A stretch of DNA of 64,000 nucleotides from Aquimarina spinulae (GCF_943373825.1 NZ_CALSBP010000002.1:372001-436000); one strand, 5' to 3'; positions 10,641 to 20,193 are shown, counted from the stretch's first letter. Made by a program: numbers and translations. Notes: generated from the letters alone by a model not told the origin.

Positions 10641-10759
10641 CTATTCTTTTTTATTCGTTTTTAGTAATCAGACCTGTATTGATATAGATCTGTCTAAAAC
10701 ATGCCATGAATTTTTTATCCTAAATCTTTAGGATGAATTGCTATGGCTTTTATATTTTA

Positions 10760-11422
10760 CTAAACTTTTTTGGCCGTAACCAATTGATTTATAAACTCTT
10801 CTTTTATTTCTGTAAAATCTCTAAAAATGTAATCTGCCTCGTGTAGTACTTCTTGATTACCGATCCCAATACTAATCATATTGGCGATATTTGCAGCCTT
10901 AATTCCGGCAACAGAATCTTCGAATACAATACAGTTTTCTGGTGAGATTCCCAATGCTTTGGCACCTAATAAAAATACTTCGGGATCTGGTTTAGCGTTA
11001 GAAACATTAGTACCATCTACAATCGTATTAAACTTATCATAGAGTTGTACTTTTTCTAGAATCGCCCTGGCATTTTTACTTGCAGAACCCAAAGCTATTG
11101 CCTGGTTCTCTAAAATCAGATACTCTAATACTCTTGGTACATCGGGTAGGATTTCACTAGCATCCATCTCAGAGATATAAGTGAGATACTCTGTATTCTT
11201 TTCAGACATCAATTGACTAAATTTTTCTTCTGATATGGTTTTGTTTCCCCATTCCAGAATCTTTTCTAGCGATTGTACTCTACTCACTCCTTTAAGTTGT
11301 TCATTCTGTTCCTCAGAAAAAGAAATACCAAGGCTATCGGCAAGTTTTTGCCAGGCCTTAAAATGGTATTTTGCAGTATCTACGATTACACCATCGAGAT
11401 CAAATATAAATGCTTTTTTCAT
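10760..11422 (-). CDS. pgmB: Beta-phosphoglucomutase (HAD superfamily)
   Basis: 220 residues. It interconverts beta-glucose-1-phosphate and glucose-6-phosphate, the step that follows maltose phosphorolysis. HAD motif I is FDLDGVIVDTA with nucleophile Asp and acid/base Asp two residues later. The cap domain includes LKGVSR, a beta-PGM signature loop. Motif II is GSASKNA, motif III holds KPDPEVF, and motif IV is IVFEDSVAGIKAA. Its start codon overlaps the stop of the transporter gene by one base (TAATG), so translation is probably coupled. The GH65 neighbour makes the assignment much firmer than HAD similarity alone would. Confidence 0.95.
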   Translation of the reverse strand: MKKAFIFDLDGVIVDTAKYHFKAWQKLADSLGISFSEEQNEQLKGVSRVQSLEKILEWGNKTISEEKFSQLMSEKNTEYLTYISEMDASEILPDVPRVLEYLILENQAIALGSASKNARAILEKVQLYDKFNTIVDGTNVSNAKPDPEVFLLGAKALGISPENCIVFEDSVAGIKAANIANMISIGIGNQEVLHEADYIFRDFTEIKEEFINQLVTAKKV

Positions 11423-12807
11423 TACTCTATCTCGCCTTTTGGGTTATACGTTATAGCATCTTTATTGACAATCAACAAATTACACATCCCTGCAATGATC
11501 AAACTTATTCCTGCCACCAACATTGCATTAATCGTTTCGTTTCCTATAAGTTTGTAGGCAAAATTAACCCCACCTACAGCTGCGACAATTTGAGGAATCA
11601 CAATAAACATGTTAAATATCCCCATAATCACTCCCATTTTTTTAGGGTCTACGGCACTTGATAACATGGCATATGGCATCGATAGAATACTCCCCCAGGC
11701 AAAGCCTACCAAAGTAAAAGAGAGAAATAACCATTCTGGCGAAGGGATAAAATACATCGATATAAAACCGAGACCTCCTAAAACCAGAGATATCAGGTGA
11801 ACCCATTTTCTATTAATTCTTTTTCTCGAAGTATAAAAAGTTAATATCAAAGCAAAAGCCATAGAAGACAATCCATATGTTCCCATATATCGACCAACTT
11901 CGTTAGACGATTTTTGAAATGCTGTATTTGCTTTTTCGAATGCCGCAGCCGATTCTTGAATTTCCATATTAAATGTTGATTCGATCGGTGCAGGAGTATT
12001 AAACACATGTTCTGTTAATGCCGGATTTGCAAGGCTCCACATAGTAAAAAAGGCAAACCAGCTAAAAAACTGAATAAGTCCTAGTTTTTTCATAGTAAGA
12101 GGCATACTTCCGATATTACTCAAAATATCAGGTATAAATTGGTTCTTTTTCTTCTTTTCTAGTTTAAATTCTTCCATATCCTCGGGAGGATATTCAGAAG
12201 TTGTAAAAACGGTATATAGAATACTGGCAAGAAAAACAAAAGCTCCAATAGCAAAAGCTATTTTTACCGACAGAGGGATTACACCGTTTGGAGCAGCATC
12301 ACTTACCCCCATCTGAGAAATCATCCAGGGTAAATTACTGGCTACCCAGGTCCCAATACCTATGATAAGTGTTTGAGTAACAAATCCGTATGACCGTTGA
12401 GATTCTGGTAATTTATCTGCTACCAAAGCCCTAAAGGGTTCCATAGAAATATTTATAGAAGCATCCAGGATCCATAAAAATCCTGCTGCTACCCATAAAA
12501 CCGGAGAATGAGGTACCAGAAACAAAGCTATAGAACTTAGTACTGCTCCTATTAAGAAATAAGGTCTGCGTCGACCCCATCTTGGGCTCCAGGTACGATC
12601 ACTTAAGTATCCTATAATTGGTTGAACCAAAAGACCTGTCAAAGGAGCTGCAATCCATAATAAAGGTATTGCGTCTTTTTCTGCGCCTAAGGTTTGGAAA
12701 ATTCTAGACATAAATCCGCCTTGCAATGCAAAACCGAACTGAATTCCCAGAAAACCAAAACTCATGTTCCAAATTTCCCAGAAACTTAATTTACGCTTGT
12801 TCATCAA
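11422..12807 (-). CDS. MFS sugar transporter (maltose/maltodextrin uptake, SLC45/GPH-like)
   Basis: 461 residues with about twelve hydrophobic segments. The motif GYLSDRTWSPRWGRRRPYF in the loop after the second membrane segment is the classic MFS loop 2-3 signature. The overall pattern resembles the SLC45/GPH-type sugar carriers found in Bacteroidetes maltose loci. It would carry maltose across the inner membrane, probably with protons. A large hydrophilic stretch around residues 260-310 lies between helices near the middle of the protein. It is translationally coupled to pgmB and preceded by a Bacteroidetes-type -7 box (TATCTTTG). The substrate is inferred from context. Confidence 0.88.
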   Translation of the reverse strand: MMNKRKLSFWEIWNMSFGFLGIQFGFALQGGFMSRIFQTLGAEKDAIPLLWIAAPLTGLLVQPIIGYLSDRTWSPRWGRRRPYFLIGAVLSSIALFLVPHSPVLWVAAGFLWILDASINISMEPFRALVADKLPESQRSYGFVTQTLIIGIGTWVASNLPWMISQMGVSDAAPNGVIPLSVKIAFAIGAFVFLASILYTVFTTSEYPPEDMEEFKLEKKKKNQFIPDILSNIGSMPLTMKKLGLIQFFSWFAFFTMWSLANPALTEHVFNTPAPIESTFNMEIQESAAAFEKANTAFQKSSNEVGRYMGTYGLSSMAFALILTFYTSRKRINRKWVHLISLVLGGLGFISMYFIPSPEWLFLSFTLVGFAWGSILSMPYAMLSSAVDPKKMGVIMGIFNMFIVIPQIVAAVGGVNFAYKLIGNETINAMLVAGISLIIAGMCNLLIVNKDAITYNPKGEIE

Positions 12808-12864
12808 GTAAATGTTTAATTATTACTATGATAAGCGAAACTACTTATCAAAACTTATTTTAGT

Positions 12865-12882
12865 AGAAAGTGAAAATATAAG
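12865..12882. repeat. 18-bp word shared with the susC promoter region (copy 1)
   Basis: AGAAAGTGAAAATATAAG reads on the plus strand here and again at 14391-14408 with no mismatch, while the flanks differ. Here it lies in the untranslated leader of the transporter operon, in the opposite orientation to transcription. It is a candidate regulatory element. Confidence 0.5.
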
Positions 12883-12895
12883 TCTTGATCGAGGT

Positions 12896-12903
12896 CAAAG
12901 ATA
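12896..12903 (-). promoter_or_regulatory. Bacteroidetes-type -7 box for the transporter operon
   Basis: On the minus strand TATCTTTG (12903 to 12896) exactly fits the Bacteroidetes TAnnTTTG consensus. It lies about 90 bp upstream of the transporter start, so malT-pgmB-GH65 can be transcribed apart from lacI. No convincing -33 TTTG is seen at the usual distance. Confidence 0.55.
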
Positions 12904-12933
12904 TTATAATTTTTGAATTAAAATAGCCTCTCC

Positions 12934-13956
12934 TTATTTTTTTGTCGATTTTCTTTCAATCAGACTTGTATCAATAATAACTGTTCTATACTCCTCTGTT
13001 ACAGCATCATCCCCTTCTAATTTATCGATAAGAAGTTTTGCTGCTCGTATCCCCATATCTTCTCCATGTTGGCTTATCGTAGTTAAGCTTGGGATAAAAT
13101 GTTTAGAAAGAATACCATCGGTAAAACCAATAATAGCGATATCATCAGGAACTTTTTTGCCTTGTGCATCAAGAACTTTGGCTGCTGTAACTGCAAATAA
13201 TTCATTTACTGCAAAAACAGCATCTATATCCTTATCCAGTAAGAAATCCGAAATTTCGGCTTCACAATTATCGATATCCTCTATTTTAAGAATAAGCTCT
13301 TCTTTTTCAGGAATATCATAAGCTCTTAATGCTCTTAGATACCCATTAGTTCTTAATTTACCAACACTTATATAATCTACCGTAGTAAGGATGGCTATTT
13401 TCTTACATCCAATAGAAAGCAGGTGATTTGTAGCGGTTTGAGCTCCTTTGGCATCATCTATAATCACTTTATCACATACGACCTCATCAATAATTCGATC
13501 AAAAAGTACAACGGGCATCCCCTGGCTCATGGTCTCTTCGATATGATGATAATCTTTTTTAAGCTGTGTTTCTTTGGCTACAGACAGGATAAATCCATCG
13601 GCACTCCCACTGGCCAGCATTTCTAAGTTAATAACCTCTTTATCAAAAGAGTTATTCGAAGAACATATGATTACATTGTACCCTTTTTCATTTGCTACCT
13701 TCTCTACCCCGCCAATTACAGTCGTAAAAAAGTGATGCACAATTTCTGGAATAATAACACCTATGGTCTTAGTTTTTCTATTCTTAAGACTTAACGCTAT
13801 ATTATTAGGTTTGTAATTGTATAGCTTGGCAAAGGCTTTTACCTTTTGCCTGGTATCTAAACTTATCTCTGCACTATCTTTTAATGCTTTAGATACTGTA
13901 GAAATAGAAACATCCAGCTCCTTTGCTATTTGTTTTAATGTAACTTTTCTCTTCAT
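12934..13956 (-). CDS. LacI-family transcriptional regulator of the maltodextrin locus
   Basis: 340 residues. The N-terminal helix-turn-helix and hinge are typical of LacI: VTLKQIAKELDVSISTVSKAL, then YKPNNIALSLKNRKT. A periplasmic-binding-protein-like effector domain follows from about residue 60 (IGVIIPEIVHHFF, DGFILSVAKET, IIGFTDGILSKHF). The gene is divergent from susC and upstream of the transporter operon. The 16-bp perfect palindrome at 14318-14333 is a textbook LacI-type operator, so this protein most likely controls both arms of the locus in response to maltose or a derivative. The classic Bacteroides locus uses SusR instead; LacI control is known from other Flavobacteria. Confidence 0.92.
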   Translation of the reverse strand: MKRKVTLKQIAKELDVSISTVSKALKDSAEISLDTRQKVKAFAKLYNYKPNNIALSLKNRKTKTIGVIIPEIVHHFFTTVIGGVEKVANEKGYNVIICSSNNSFDKEVINLEMLASGSADGFILSVAKETQLKKDYHHIEETMSQGMPVVLFDRIIDEVVCDKVIIDDAKGAQTATNHLLSIGCKKIAILTTVDYISVGKLRTNGYLRALRAYDIPEKEELILKIEDIDNCEAEISDFLLDKDIDAVFAVNELFAVTAAKVLDAQGKKVPDDIAIIGFTDGILSKHFIPSLTTISQHGEDMGIRAAKLLIDKLEGDDAVTEEYRTVIIDTSLIERKSTKK

Positions 13957-14317
13957 CCTTGTTCCTTTTATTGTTTTATCATCAGATCAACCTGGAAATG
14001 TACTACAAAAACATCTTGAATTATCCTAAATCAAGATGTATAGCCTTTTCATTATTCGTATCTTTTAAAAGTCATTTGAACTTTTATTTCTGGGCTGCAA
14101 AAATGCATTTTGCACCCTAATTTCATTTTTTTTTCACACCGTAGCTATGGCTATGCTATTCAAAAATGGATTTATTATAGCACAAAAGTCTATTTTTTCG
14201 CTTCCATACAAAAAGTTCAAAATGACTTTTTAGTTAAAAATCAAATGTAAGCATCAAAATATGCCATATGGCCAGAATTATACTTAAAATTTTGATAGAA
14301 TTCTAAAAGTTTTCCAC

Positions 14318-14333
14318 ACGCAAACGTTTGCGT
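14318..14333. promoter_or_regulatory. LacI-type operator
   Basis: ACGCAAACGTTTGCGT is a perfect 16-bp palindrome with the central CG of LacI-family operators. It ends 18 bp upstream of the candidate -33 element (TTG at 14351) of susC. That position, upstream of rather than over the promoter, is compatible with activation or with repression by looping. Confidence 0.75.
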
Positions 14334-14350
14334 AAGGTTCGGACTACAAC

Positions 14351-14386
14351 TTGACAAAAAATTAACACAAAATTTACATACTTTGG
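14351..14386 (+). promoter_or_regulatory. Candidate susC promoter
   Basis: TTG at 14351-14353 and TACTTTGG at 14379-14386 resemble the Bacteroidetes -33 and -7 elements. The -7 match is imperfect (TTTG is one base closer to TA than the consensus) and the spacing of 25 bp is long. The position about 55 bp before the susC ATG is reasonable. Confidence 0.35.
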
Positions 14387-14390
14387 TTGC

Positions 14391-14408
14391 AGAAAGTGAA
14401 AATATAAG
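14391..14408. repeat. 18-bp word shared with the transporter promoter region (copy 2)
   Basis: Identical to 12865-12882. Here it begins close to the expected transcription start of susC and lies in the direction of transcription. Confidence 0.5.
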
Positions 14409-14439
14409 ACGTAAAACAATCAAAAACTAATTTAATTTT

Positions 14440-17367
14440 ATGAAAACATTTACCAAAAGCGCATTGTTTTTATTATGGTTGATACCAATGAGCTTTTTTG
14501 CACAGTCAACTGTTAATGGGACAGTTACTGATGCTGGAAGTGGTCAGCCCATTCCTGGTGTAAATATCATTGTTAAAGGAACCACAAACGGAACAACTTC
14601 TGATTTTGATGGTAACTATACTATAAACAATGTTAACAATGAGGATATTATTGTATTCTCTTATGTTGGATTTATACCTCAAGAAATGGTATATAGTGGT
14701 CAGGCCACTATTGCTATCACATTAGAAGAAGATGCTGCAGAACTCGAGCAGGTAGTACTGATTGGGTATGGTGCAACCAGAAAGAAAGATCTAACAGGAT
14801 CTGTTGCTTTGGTTACATCAGAGGATTTCAATACGGGTAACAATGTTACTCCCGAAAATCTATTTAACGGTCGAGTTGCAGGTGTATCCATTAACACTAA
14901 CGGTGGTCCTGCCGCTAATTCTGAAATCAGAATCAGAGGTGGCGCATCACTAAACGCATCTAATGATCCACTAATTGTTGTAGATGGCTTACCTCTAAAT
15001 GATCCAGGAGATTTAGCCAATGGTTCAAGATCTATTCTTTCTTCAATCAACCCCAACGATATTGAATCTTTTTCTATCCTTAAAGATGCATCGGCAGCTG
15101 CTATCTACGGTAACCGTGGTGCAAATGGTGTGATCATTATCACCACCAAAAAAGGGAAAAAGAACTTACAGATCAGTTTAGATTCTAAAACCAGTGCCAC
15201 TCGTGCGCATGAAACAGTAGATGTTTTTTCTGCAGATGAGTATAGAGCATTTATCGCAGAAAATTTTCCTACTCGTGTTGCTGATTTAGGTACTGCAAAC
15301 ACAGATTGGCAGGATGAGATTTACAGAACGGCTTTTTCTACAGATCATAACTTATCTGTAAGTGGTTCTCTTATGCAAGTCTTACCTACGAGGGTTGCCA
15401 TAGGAAGATCAGATCAGGAAGGACTTAGAAAAACATCTAAATTTGAGAGAACTACAACATCTCTTTCTTTAAATCCAAGGTTATTTAATAATCACCTAAA
15501 AATAGACGTAAACGCTAACTTAAACTTTGAAAAAAACCGGTTTGCGCCTGGTGTAGAAGGGGCGGCTATTACTTTTGATCCAACTCAGCCAGTCCTTGAC
15601 TCAAGTTCTCCTTACGGAGGTTTTTTTGAATACCGAGATTCTAGTACTGGATTTGCCTCAAACAACGTTCAGAGAAACCCTCTGGCTCAACTATTACAAA
15701 CAAAAGAGATCGCTAATGTAAGACGGTATTTTGGGAATATAAAACTAGACTATCAATTACACTTCTTTCCCGATATACGCGCTGTAGTAAACCTGGGAAT
15801 AGATGATAGCGAAACAGACAGATTCCAGGAACGTTCTACCGAAAGTGCAACCGGTTTTAATGCTACACAAGGAGAATTTTTAGGTTTTAAATCAGATACA
15901 GATCTGTTAGTAAAAAACCGACTTCTGGATGCTTACCTTACCTATAACAAAACTCTTGGTCGATTAGACATCGAAGCAACAGGAGGATACTCTTATCAAA
16001 AATTCGAATTAGATAAGTATGAAACAGGAGATCAACGTGATCCAGGTAATTTCCCAGAAAGAACCATTGATCCAGACGAGGTATTACTAGCATATTTCTT
16101 AAGAACCAACTTAAAATTTAATGACAGATACTTTTTAACCGCATCTATACGTAGAGATGGTACTTCTCGATTCGGAGAAGACAACAGATGGGGGTATTTT
16201 CCTTCGGCATCTTTTGGATGGCAAATAAGCGAAGAAAACTTCCTTAGAAACTCTTCTACCGTAAGTAATTTACGATTACGTTTAGGATATGGTATTACTG
16301 GTCAGCAAGATATTGATCAAGCTTATGCATACTTAGAGCGATACAGAAGAAGTAGTCCTCTTACACAATATATCCTTGATGGAGAGCTCATCAATATTGT
16401 ACAGCCACAATTTAGAAATGAAGATATCGAATGGGAAAAGATAACCGAATATAATATCGGTTTAGACTACGGTTTCTGGAACGATAGAATTAGTGGTGCA
16501 ATCGATGTGTTTAGAAAAGAATCCGATGATTTACTTTCTCAGGCGCCGATTCCCGATGCTGCCAACTTTTCTAACCAGGGATTTCAGAACATAGGTAAGT
16601 TTATAACAGAAGGTATAGAGTTTTCTATTAATGCAGATGTTATTAGAAATAGCAACCTAAAATGGAATGTAAGCTATAATGCAACATTTATAGACCGAGA
16701 AATAGAAAGTCTGGCATTTGGTCAGGATATCTTAACCACTGGTATTGGTGGCGGTACAGGTAATACTATCCAGATACATAGACAAGGAGAGGCTCCGTTC
16801 TCGTTCTTTACCTATGCACAAATTTATGATACCAATGGCAAACCTATAGAAGGTGCATATGCCGATCTTAATGGTGATGGAATCATTAATAATAATGACC
16901 GATATATTTCTGGTAAAGGTACTCCAGACTTAATCATGGGGCTTCAATCTAGTGTAAGCTATAAGAATTTTGATTTTAGCTTTAGTATGAGAGCTAATAT
17001 CGGTAACGAAATTTATAATAATGTTGCTTCTTCAAATGCACAACGAGGTAATATATTTAGAACCGTATTTAACAATACACCATCATCAATAGTAGATACT
17101 AATTTTCAGAATACTTCAGATGTTATTCTTTCTGATTATTATATAGAGGATGCTTCTTTTCTACGAATGGATAACATTACATTAGGGTATACGCTTAGAG
17201 ATCTTATGAAAGGAGTATCCAGTCTTCGATTATGGGCTGGAGTGCAGAATGCATTTGTTATTACGGATTATTCTGGGCTAGATCCCGAAATTCAAAATAA
17301 CGGTGTAGATAATACTATTTTCCCTAGAGGAAGATCACTCTTACTAGGATTAAATTATAAATACTAA
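14440..17367 (+). CDS. susC: SusC-like TonB-dependent receptor for maltodextrins
   Basis: 975 residues. A signal peptide (ending MSFFAQ) precedes a carboxypeptidase-regulatory-like domain (about 23-100, VNGTVTDAGSGQPIPGVN). Then come a TonB-box-like region, the plug domain (about 115-230, IRIRGGASL...PLIVVDGLPL) and a 22-strand beta-barrel ending RGRSLLLGLNYKY. It forms the outer membrane channel that imports oligosaccharides with energy from TonB-ExbBD and SusD as lid. It is the first gene of the plus-strand operon and lies 11 bp before susD. The substrate, starch-derived oligosaccharides, follows from the surrounding GH13 and GH65 genes. Regulation by the adjacent LacI protein is likely. 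Confidence 0.95.
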   Translation: MKTFTKSALFLLWLIPMSFFAQSTVNGTVTDAGSGQPIPGVNIIVKGTTNGTTSDFDGNYTINNVNNEDIIVFSYVGFIPQEMVYSGQATIAITLEEDAAELEQVVLIGYGATRKKDLTGSVALVTSEDFNTGNNVTPENLFNGRVAGVSINTNGGPAANSEIRIRGGASLNASNDPLIVVDGLPLNDPGDLANGSRSILSSINPNDIESFSILKDASAAAIYGNRGANGVIIITTKKGKKNLQISLDSKTSATRAHETVDVFSADEYRAFIAENFPTRVADLGTANTDWQDEIYRTAFSTDHNLSVSGSLMQVLPTRVAIGRSDQEGLRKTSKFERTTTSLSLNPRLFNNHLKIDVNANLNFEKNRFAPGVEGAAITFDPTQPVLDSSSPYGGFFEYRDSSTGFASNNVQRNPLAQLLQTKEIANVRRYFGNIKLDYQLHFFPDIRAVVNLGIDDSETDRFQERSTESATGFNATQGEFLGFKSDTDLLVKNRLLDAYLTYNKTLGRLDIEATGGYSYQKFELDKYETGDQRDPGNFPERTIDPDEVLLAYFLRTNLKFNDRYFLTASIRRDGTSRFGEDNRWGYFPSASFGWQISEENFLRNSSTVSNLRLRLGYGITGQQDIDQAYAYLERYRRSSPLTQYILDGELINIVQPQFRNEDIEWEKITEYNIGLDYGFWNDRISGAIDVFRKESDDLLSQAPIPDAANFSNQGFQNIGKFITEGIEFSINADVIRNSNLKWNVSYNATFIDREIESLAFGQDILTTGIGGGTGNTIQIHRQGEAPFSFFTYAQIYDTNGKPIEGAYADLNGDGIINNNDRYISGKGTPDLIMGLQSSVSYKNFDFSFSMRANIGNEIYNNVASSNAQRGNIFRTVFNNTPSSIVDTNFQNTSDVILSDYYIEDASFLRMDNITLGYTLRDLMKGVSSLRLWAGVQNAFVITDYSGLDPEIQNNGVDNTIFPRGRSLLLGLNYKY

Positions 17368-17378
17368 AAAATTAAGAA

Positions 17379-19049
17379 ATGAAATTATATAAGATTTTTT
17401 TATACACATTTCTATCCATAGGTATCTTCACCTCTTGCGAAGGGGATTTGGATATCGAATTAGAAGATGATGATGATTTACTAGCGAGTGATGTATTTAA
17501 TACTCGAGAAGATTACCTTAAAGCTCTTGGCGGAGTATATGCAAACTTATCATTAGTTGGTCTTGATGTTGATGCTAGTGGTGACCCTAATCAATCCAAT
17601 CTTGCTGGTATCGATGCCGGAACAAGTCAATATGTTCGTGGTTTATTTAGTATGCAAGACGTATCTACCGATGAAGTGATATGGACTTATGAGAATGATC
17701 CTGGGATTCGTGAGATCCAGAGAAATACATGGGATGCCAATAATGTTATTGTCCTAGGTTTTTGGGCGAGAGCAACATTTGAAATCTCTCTGGCAAATGA
17801 ATTTTTACGCCAGACTACAGATGCCAAATTAGATGAGAGAGGTGTATCTGCAGCTCTTAGAAGTGAGGTTAGAACCTTTAGAGCAGAAGCTCGCGTATTA
17901 AGAGCATTAGCCTACTATCATCTTATGGATCTATATGGTCGCGCTCCTTTTGCAACAGAAAATGATCAGGTAGGGTTTATAAGAGTACCGGAAATTAAAG
18001 GTCAGGCGTTATTCGATTATATAGAAAAAGAACTTCTCGAAGTAAATGCAGACTTATTAGATATAAATCCTGGTCAAAACTATGCCCGTGCTGATAAAGG
18101 AGTGGCAAAAATGATTTTGGCCAAGATCTATCTAAATGCCGAAGTGTATTTAGGAGCAGGTAATGGTCGTTACTCAGAATGTGTACAAACAACCCAGGAG
18201 ATTATTAATAGCGGATATTCACTAACCCCTAATTATCTGTATAACTTTATTGCAGATAATGATGCTAATGGTGCTCAAAACGAAATCATATTTCCTATTG
18301 TTGGTGATGGTGCAAACGTAAGAAACTTTGGTGGTGCATCAATCATCATCCAGGGACAACAAAATGCAGATGGTTTTAAACCTACTCCTGCTTCATTAGG
18401 AGTTCAAGGGTTTACTACACTATATAGAGCGAGAAAACAATTCTCTGAGCTATTTGTTACCGATCCGGTTTTTCAAAATGATGATAGAAATACGTTGGTG
18501 ACTCAGGATATTAGTTCTGATCCGGCAAATACAGATCCTCCTGTAGACAGGCCTATCGAGATTGGTTCTGATTTCACAGATTTCTCTAAGGGATACCTGG
18601 TTTCTAAATATTCTAATATAAAGTCAACAGGTGAAGCCGGACAAAGCGCAAGATTTGTCGATACCGATTTTCCATTATTCAGGTTAGCAGATGCTTATTT
18701 AATGTATGCAGAGGCTCATCTTAGAAGTGGTGGCGGTGATCGAGCTACTGCTCTGGGGTATGTAAATGCCCTTAGAGAAAGAGCGTTTGGAGATGTGTCT
18801 GGAAATATTACAGATGCCGAACTCACCCTGGATTTTATCCTTGACGAAAGAGCACGAGAATTATATTGGGAAGCTCACAGAAGGCAAGATTTAATCCGAT
18901 ATGGTAAATATACCGGTGGGGCCTATAACTGGAGATATAAAGGAGGAACACCTAATGGGTCTTCAATCTCAGATAATTTTAAACTATTTCCGGTTCCGGC
19001 ATCCAGTAGAGCTGCTAATCCTAATCTAGGACAGAATACTGGATTCTAA
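17379..19049 (+). CDS. susD: SusD/RagB-like starch-binding surface lipoprotein
   Basis: 556 residues. The lipobox is FTSC with Cys20, and the next residues (EGDLDIELEDDDD) are strongly acidic. This matches the lipoprotein export signal that sends Bacteroidetes lipoproteins to the cell surface. The helical TPR-like core of SusD is recognisable (EVRTFRAEARVLRALAYY, LMDLYGRAPF, then FPLFRLADAYLMYAEA). The C-terminal ERARELYWEAHRRQDLIRY is the family's best-conserved block. It binds glycan and closes the SusC channel. Spacing to susC is 11 bp and to the next gene 31 bp, so all belong to one operon. Confidence 0.95.
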   Translation: MKLYKIFLYTFLSIGIFTSCEGDLDIELEDDDDLLASDVFNTREDYLKALGGVYANLSLVGLDVDASGDPNQSNLAGIDAGTSQYVRGLFSMQDVSTDEVIWTYENDPGIREIQRNTWDANNVIVLGFWARATFEISLANEFLRQTTDAKLDERGVSAALRSEVRTFRAEARVLRALAYYHLMDLYGRAPFATENDQVGFIRVPEIKGQALFDYIEKELLEVNADLLDINPGQNYARADKGVAKMILAKIYLNAEVYLGAGNGRYSECVQTTQEIINSGYSLTPNYLYNFIADNDANGAQNEIIFPIVGDGANVRNFGGASIIIQGQQNADGFKPTPASLGVQGFTTLYRARKQFSELFVTDPVFQNDDRNTLVTQDISSDPANTDPPVDRPIEIGSDFTDFSKGYLVSKYSNIKSTGEAGQSARFVDTDFPLFRLADAYLMYAEAHLRSGGGDRATALGYVNALRERAFGDVSGNITDAELTLDFILDERARELYWEAHRRQDLIRYGKYTGGAYNWRYKGGTPNGSSISDNFKLFPVPASSRAANPNLGQNTGF

Positions 19050-19080
19050 AACAACGATTACAAATTTAATTTACTCAGTC

Positions 19081-20193
19081 ATGAAAAAAATATCAATACT
19101 ACTATTTGCATGTATCGCTGCACTTTGCTTCAATGCGTGTGTAGAAGATGAAGAACCAACGTTTGTTATTCAAAACGAACAAACAGAAGGGCCTTTAATT
19201 GTAACCGCCAATTCTACAGTTAGTCTTGTTAAAGATTTAGAAGATCAACGCGCTTTTACCTTAGTTTGGGAAGATGCAGGATATAATATTAATACTCCTA
19301 TCACCTATACTATAGAAGCCGGTTTAGGAGGTACAAATTTTGAAACAACCTTAGACCCTGCTGTTATTGCAACTACCAGTGATCGTTTTTATAACTGGAC
19401 CATTGGAGAGCTTAACAACCTTGCCATCGGATTAGGTATAGAACCTGATAAAGAAGGAGCGATAGATCTACGTGTGATTTCTTCTATCGGAACAAATGGT
19501 GGAAGCGCTATACCATCTAATGCAACCTCTTTAACGGTTACTCCTTATGCTACTGTCATTCCTCAAAAAGATCTTTTCTTAGTAGGTAGTGCAACCGCAC
19601 CAGGATGGGATAATAATAATAATAACCCTCCATTAGTAAGAGACCCTAGTAACCAGAATGTATTTAAATTCACTGGTAAATTTTTAGGTGGTGGTGACAT
19701 CGCTTTCAAATTCTTAGAAGTATTAGGCGAATGGCAACCACAATGGGGATTAAGCGGTGGTAGTTTAGCCAGTAGTGCGACCCTTGGTTCTGATCCGGAT
19801 ACATTCTCTGTTGCTGCAGAAGGATATTATACACTCGATGTAAACATTCAGGATTTAACCTATACCGTTAATGCATTTGATGCTAGTGGCGCTACCGATT
19901 ATACAGCTCAAGGTATTGGTATTATTGGTGATTCTACTCCGGGAGGATGGGATAATGATACTGATCTTACTCAATCTGCTTTTGATCCACACTTATGGTA
20001 TATCAATGGGATTGTATTAACCAATGGTGAGGCAAAATTTAGAGCTAATAACGCCTGGGATGTAAACTGGGGTGCAGATACTGCAATAACAGGATATGCT
20101 ACTGATGGTGGCCCTAATATTCCTGTAGCTGCAGGAACCTATAACGTATGGTTCAATGACATAGACGGAAGTTATGTTTTTATCATTCAATAA
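19081..20193 (+). CDS. susE: SusE/SusF-like outer-membrane starch-binding lipoprotein
   Basis: 370 residues. The lipobox ends at Cys20 (FNAC) followed by VEDEEP, again acidic and suited to surface display. An N-terminal SusE-type Ig-like domain (about 30-155) is followed by two carbohydrate-binding repeats. The first begins DLFLVGSATAPGWDN near residue 164 and the second GIGIIGDSTPGGWDN near 279. Each has the Gly-Trp-Asp loop and aromatic residues of the starch-binding modules of SusE and SusF. SusE and SusF differ by the number of modules; two modules favour SusE. It lies between susD and the surface amylase and probably holds starch near them. Confidence 0.88.
   Translation: MKKISILLFACIAALCFNACVEDEEPTFVIQNEQTEGPLIVTANSTVSLVKDLEDQRAFTLVWEDAGYNINTPITYTIEAGLGGTNFETTLDPAVIATTSDRFYNWTIGELNNLAIGLGIEPDKEGAIDLRVISSIGTNGGSAIPSNATSLTVTPYATVIPQKDLFLVGSATAPGWDNNNNNPPLVRDPSNQNVFKFTGKFLGGGDIAFKFLEVLGEWQPQWGLSGGSLASSATLGSDPDTFSVAAEGYYTLDVNIQDLTYTVNAFDASGATDYTAQGIGIIGDSTPGGWDNDTDLTQSAFDPHLWYINGIVLTNGEAKFRANNAWDVNWGADTAITGYATDGGPNIPVAAGTYNVWFNDIDGSYVFIIQ

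Larger units (their letters stand above)
13957..14439. other. Divergent regulatory region between lacI and susC (483 bp, no gene)
   Basis: No credible gene lies here. The region holds three dyads and a candidate promoter. The dyads are ACATCTTGA/TCAAGATGT (14011-14019 and 14031-14039), TGCAAAA/TTTTGCA (14096-14114) and the perfect 16-bp palindrome at 14318-14333. A TTGAC with a TACTTTG-like box follows at 14351-14386, and the shared 18-bp word is at 14391-14408. The spread of dyads over about 320 bp would allow DNA looping, which is inference. Confidence 0.6.

Noticed and set aside
14241..14423. 60-codon minus-strand frame between lacI and susC
   Set aside because: It runs through the LacI palindrome and promoter, has many Cys, Leu and Phe and no plausible domain.
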